Shown here: piece by piece, positions 60,501 to 64,000 of the stretch | Layout of the letters: every line of letters starts with the position of its first letter | Numbering within the stretch: the first letter of the stretch is position 1 | Assembly (NCBI GenBank): GCA_009829735.1 | Contig: CM020619.1 | Span: forward strand, 24,887,554 to 24,951,553 | Length of the DNA stretch: 64,000 nucleotides | Direction of reading: 5' to 3' | Source of the DNA: Pyropia yezoensis | Taxonomy: Eukaryota; Rhodophyta; Bangiophyceae; Bangiales; Bangiaceae | Translations under genes and position numbers: made by a program | Notes under the pieces: model-generated | The model's input: only the letters and a program-made list of their open reading frames with translations | Told to the model about the DNA's origin: nothing | The model's database searches: none

Positions 60501-60825
60501 GCTCCCTCCCTCTAGGAGCGCTCTTGCGGCGGCGGCGTTCGAGCGCCCCGCCAACTTCCCGGTGGTCTGCCGCCACGCGCCGGGCGGTGGCGTGGAATTT
60601 TTGCCATCGCAGGCGTGACCAAGGAGGACGTCGGCCGTGGGCAGAGCGACGGCCACCGGGGGGGGGCCGTCACCCCGTGGCGTGTGGTTGCTGGCCGAGG
60701 GTGGTGGGGACCGCGTCGGCAACACACCCACGGCACCACCAGCGTCACGTCGTGGCCGCACCCGCCAAGTACTGTGCGGCACGCCGGGTTGACGGCCGTC
60801 CCGGTCATCCAAGGCTAACCCAACC

Positions 60826-60950
60826 CCGCCATTGGCTGGCGCCGGCACCCCCTCCCCCCCCCCTCCCAGCAACCCCGCCATTGGTTGGCGCCGGCACCCC
60901 CCCCCCCCCCCCCCTCCCGCCATTGGCTGGCGCCGGCACCCCCCTCCCAG
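60826..60950. repeat. Tandem repeat, three units
   Basis: Three copies of ccgccattggYtggcgccgg followed by variable C-rich spacers, in the same orientation. Confidence 0.75.
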
Positions 60951-61148
60951 CACACCTCACAACAGAGGGGAAAAATGAGCCAAAGACAGAACAAAGAAGC
61001 AAGAGAACGTGCAAGACCAGCTAAGCCCGCCAGCGCCCCTCGCAAAGAACTCCGAACCCGACCCCACCCGAGGCTGTTGGCCCCTACACACTCTCCTCCG
61101 GTGCGACGGCGAGCCCATCCTGACTGCTCTGGGCGCCTGAAAATCTCA

Positions 61149-61670
61149 CCCCCCTTGGTCCAAACACGCATTGCTACCACCCCAGCAACCTTGTCGTTGG
61201 TCGACCACTCGGGCGCCACCCGTCGGCGGGTACGCCCCCCTCCATGCCTCAGCCACACGACCCGCTGCGGATGGCAAGGGCGAGGGGCACGAGGCTCGCT
61301 CCAAGTAGCTGCTTGCTCCCGCGGAGGGGACGGCGGGGAGTAACGAGAAAGAGCACATGGTTTCGACTGTGACTGCGTGCAGTGAATGCACCACCGTGAG
61401 GTGGCTGGCGGACTCCCAACACGAGGTGGACGGCAGACTGCGAGCACGTATGGCGAGGGCCGCCCGGGGGTACGCCGCCGCCAGGGCGGCGACGGCGGGC
61501 GCGATCAGCCGCTCTGCCCACACGTATGCGTCAACGCCAATGAGCGGGTCCGGGGAGGCCGGCCGTACAGCGGCTTGGGCGTTGGGCAGGTCAAAGGCGA
61601 GGGCGTTGACGGCGAGCGTGTGCACCGCCAACCAGGGGGTAGCGGGCGCGACGGCGGCGGCGAGGGTCAC
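61149..61670 (-). CDS. Hypothetical protein, weakly supported
   Basis: A 174-codon frame. The first 110 residues are rich in Ala, Leu and Val with charged residues spaced as in amphipathic helices (DAYVWAERLIAPAVAALAAA), unlike the Pro/Arg frames around it. The rest is less convincing. No domain, no signal peptide. It could be an exon of a larger gene or a chance frame. Confidence 0.25.
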
Positions 61671-62468
61671 AGAGCACCGTCACGGGCCGGCAAGAGCTCA
61701 TCAAGCTCAAAACAGGCGTCGATTTCGTGGGCCCAGCCGCACAGATACTTCCCCCATGCATGCCTTCTGGCACTCCGGTGAGAGAGACACGCGAAAACGG
61801 AGAGCATGTGAAGGCAATACAACCGCTTGTCGGCGGAGCTATGTATGGTCGGTCAAAATAGGACCCCGCCAACCGGCCTACAAATATATGTACTGTACAT
61901 AGCTATACTGTATGGAATCCACCTTCAGTGCTATCGCAGCGGGAAGATCGCACCTGGTTCTGGTGGTCCCGCCCGGGCTGATCCGTGGGAGGGACGGCGT
62001 CTGCGATTGACTACATATAGTCTAATTGACGCCGAGAAGGGGGGCTACAAATAGCATTAAACTTGGCCGGCGACCCTCAGCCAAGCGCGCGCCTGCGGGA
62101 AAGGGGAGCTCGCTGGCTTGTGTGGGAAGGGGTGCCATTCTTCCACTGCCGCGGCCTGCCCTCGTGTGCGTGCGCCCCCTCTGGCGGCAACCCTGGCAGG
62201 CCTACCACCGCCACCGTACGGCCATACGACCCAGCCCTCCTCCACCATCAGCTGCCCGTGTACGCCTGCAGCCCGCGTCGTTACTGTCACCTGCCCCGAC
62301 CTGCTCTCCAATTTGAGTCTCCCGCCCGACGCCCCCTTCACGACGTCGGCCACCCTCCCCCTGCCCCGCCTCCGCCACCCGCGACTCGGCGACACCCCGC
62401 GCGCCATCACGCTGCTCTTGCTGCCGTCCTCCCCCGTCCCCCCCCCACTCTCCTTTCAAGCCCGAACG

Positions 62469-63188
62469 ATGCGCCCTGGGCGGTCTGCCATCGCTTTTGC
62501 GCTCCCTGCGTCGGCGGCGGCGGTTTGGGTGGACGGTGGCGGTGCCCGCTCCCCCCCCCCGCTCTGCCGGCGGTGGCGCTTGCCCGTCGCCCCCTCCACG
62601 GCTGTGCCGCCACTGCGGGCGACCATGGCGCCCGCCCCCCCCCCCCCTGTGGCGCCCCGTTCCCCCGTGGATACTTCTGCACCGGCGGCGGCGGCGTCTT
62701 CATCGTCGGCGGCTGCGTCCTCCTTGTCCCCCCCCCCCGCGGGGACGTCCACGTCACCTGCGGCGGCGGTGGCGTCGACGGCCACGCCCGCCCCCGACAC
62801 CCCCCTGCCACCGCCGGCAGAGCGCCCCGCGTGGGTACCCGCCACCTCCCGTGACATCCGGGACGAGGCGGACTTTGACGCGGCGCTGGCGGCCGCGTCT
62901 GCCGACGACGGGGTGCTGCTGGTGATGGCCCACGCCACGTGGTGCCGCAAATGCAAGGCGTGCCTGGTACAGGTGCGCAAGCTCCTCGCCGAGGGCGGCC
63001 GCCCCACCCTCTACGTTGGCCTCGTCAATGTCAATGAGGTGGCGGGGGTGCCCCGGCGGATGGGGGTGGAGGTGATGCCCACCTTTCAGGTGTGGGGGGC
63101 GGGAGGGAAGCTTGGTGCTTACGTGGGGGGGGGGAGCCCAACGGTGGTGGGCGTCAAGATCCGGGAGCTGGTGGACGCCCACTTGTAA
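62469..63188 (+). CDS. Plastid WCRKC-type thioredoxin
   Basis: 239 residues from the ATG at 62469 (the frame is open back to 62118). An N-terminal region of about 115 residues rich in Ser, Ala, Pro and Arg with few acidic residues fits a plastid transit peptide plus linker. The thioredoxin fold follows, with the redox site W158-C-R-K-C162 in MAHATWCRKCKAC, then YVGLVNVNEVAGVPRRMGVE, the cis-Pro in VMPTFQVW and GGG near the end. WCRKC thioredoxins of land plants and algae are chloroplast proteins that exchange disulfides with target enzymes. The cis-Pro loop and both cysteines are intact. No neighbours point to a specific target. Confidence 0.88.
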   Translation: MRPGRSAIAFALPASAAAVWVDGGGARSPPPLCRRWRLPVAPSTAVPPLRATMAPAPPPPVAPRSPVDTSAPAAAASSSSAAASSLSPPPAGTSTSPAAAVASTATPAPDTPLPPPAERPAWVPATSRDIRDEADFDAALAAASADDGVLLVMAHATWCRKCKACLVQVRKLLAEGGRPTLYVGLVNVNEVAGVPRRMGVEVMPTFQVWGAGGKLGAYVGGGSPTVVGVKIRELVDAHL

Positions 63189-64000
63189 GGCTTGTCCGCA
63201 CGGGACTGTTGTGGCGTGGGCGCGTATGGCATGGGAGGGGGAGGCTGGAGCGTGGAGGGGAAGGGGTTGGGGGCGATGAGGAGCATGGCGGGGATTACCC
63301 CTCCATCGTGTAGCATTTCTTTTTGGCATCGGCGGTAGCTGTTTCGGGCGTGTTTTTTTTGTTCTCTTTTCGGTGACCGGCGTGGCCTGTTGGCGCGACG
63401 CCACGCAACTCGTCTGCTCACTTGGCCCACTCGCTAGGGTCCTTTCGGTGGCTCCCGCGCTGCCACCAATGTCGAGCTGGTGACGGCGGCGCCCAGCACG
63501 GGCGTGGCCCCCGCCGTCGTGGACGGCGGAGCGTGACCGCCCGTAGCACGACGCGGGCTGCGTTGACCATGGAGCCCCCGACTGTCGCCGAAGGCAGCAA
63601 CTGTCGGGGATCCTCGACTGCCACTCATTACCGCAGCGGGGACGGACCAGCCGGTTACCGGTTAGCCCGCTGCCCTTCCGCAGCAGAGCCCGCTTCCCTT
63701 CCCCCTCTCCCTTGTAGTGGCGCGGGTGCCACCGTTCCACAGCGAATCGTGGCACCCCCCATTGATTGGCCGGGCGCCATTCCATCACAGACGATTGAGG
63801 GGAAACAGGGCTGGATCATGCGTCAGCGCTCTGCCATATTTGCCCACCGTCAGCTGCCGCGTTCCGAATGCCAGTCCTGGTGCTCACACCCCCCGTTCTC
63901 GTCTCGCCTCCCCCCCCCCACTCCCCATCCCCGCGCTTTCCGCGGGGGCCGGCCGGTCGCCCCCTTGCCCGCTAGCTCGGTGCCCCCCCCCCACAGCCAG
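63189..64000. other. Right flank, no gene seen
   Basis: 3' region of the thioredoxin gene and downstream sequence. Short frames only, and a C-rich end. No recognisable repeat or RNA. Confidence 0.45.

Larger units (their letters stand above)
57577..62468. other. Long spacer without a confident gene
   Basis: 57577-59300 is relatively AT-rich with short frames only. 59400-60550 is GC-rich with Pro/Arg/Ala frames on both strands. A tandem repeat lies at 60826-60950. A minus-strand 174-codon frame at 61149-61670 has an ordinary amino-acid mix in its first 110 residues (MTLAAAVAPATPWLAVHTLA) but no known domain. 61780-62060 is AT-rich again and probably upstream of the thioredoxin gene. Confidence 0.4.

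Overview
The window looks like nuclear DNA of a GC-rich, intron-poor photosynthetic eukaryote. A bangiophyte red alga of the Porphyra/Pyropia type is my best guess, but it is an inference. The reasons are long single-exon genes with alanine/glycine-rich codons and strongly GC third positions, a plastid-type WCRKC thioredoxin, a vanadium-haloperoxidase-like secreted protein, a plant/fungal-type CBS-PB1 protein, a fragment of an alpha-carbonic anhydrase, several classes of eukaryotic retroelement, and very long G/C homopolymers. I found no bacterial operon, rRNA gene, tRNA gene or CRISPR array.

Layout. The first 22 kb is mostly mobile DNA. At 387-2127 there is an internally deleted Tc1/mariner-like element with perfect terminal inverted repeats and TA target duplications. 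At 3336-13082 there is a nearly intact, young Ty3/gypsy chromovirus with 691-bp LTRs and a 5-bp target duplication. Its Gag, protease and RT/RNase H/integrase/chromodomain all lie in one reading frame separated only by single stop codons, and a long antisense ORF fills the space before the 3' LTR. At about 16471-21976 there is a decayed tyrosine-recombinase (DIRS-order, PAT/Ngaro-like) retroelement with split direct repeats.

From 22.5 kb onward host genes appear every few kb: a four-CBS + PB1 + TPR protein (22502-25939, +), a small cysteine-rich secreted protein with a Thr-Pro tail (26848-27402, -), a 5.9-kb low-complexity block with G/C homopolymers, a frameshifted secreted protein (33333-34012, +), a second deleted Tc1/mariner-like element (34049-34730), a ferredoxin-reductase-like membrane protein (35952-37343, -), an SMP-30/gluconolactonase-like secreted protein (39105-40316, -), a divergent vanadium-haloperoxidase-like protein lacking one active-site histidine (41045-42595, +), an orphan C-terminal piece of alpha-carbonic anhydrase (45206-45391, +), a SANT/Myb protein (46009-47490, +), a proteinase-K-like subtilase with a changed oxyanion-hole residue (49125-50498, +), a type I signal peptidase cut off at a sharp change in base composition (53248-55005, -), a kinase-fold protein with Crinkler-like features (55855-57576, -) and a plastid WCRKC thioredoxin (62469-63188, +).

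The genes do not form an obvious pathway. Several (gluconolactonase-like, haloperoxidase-like, subtilase, Cys-rich protein, 33.3-kb protein) start with signal-peptide-like segments and would act outside the cell or in the secretory pathway. Intervening spacers are either G/C-homopolymer-rich or relatively AT-rich islands, and the latter probably hold old repeats.
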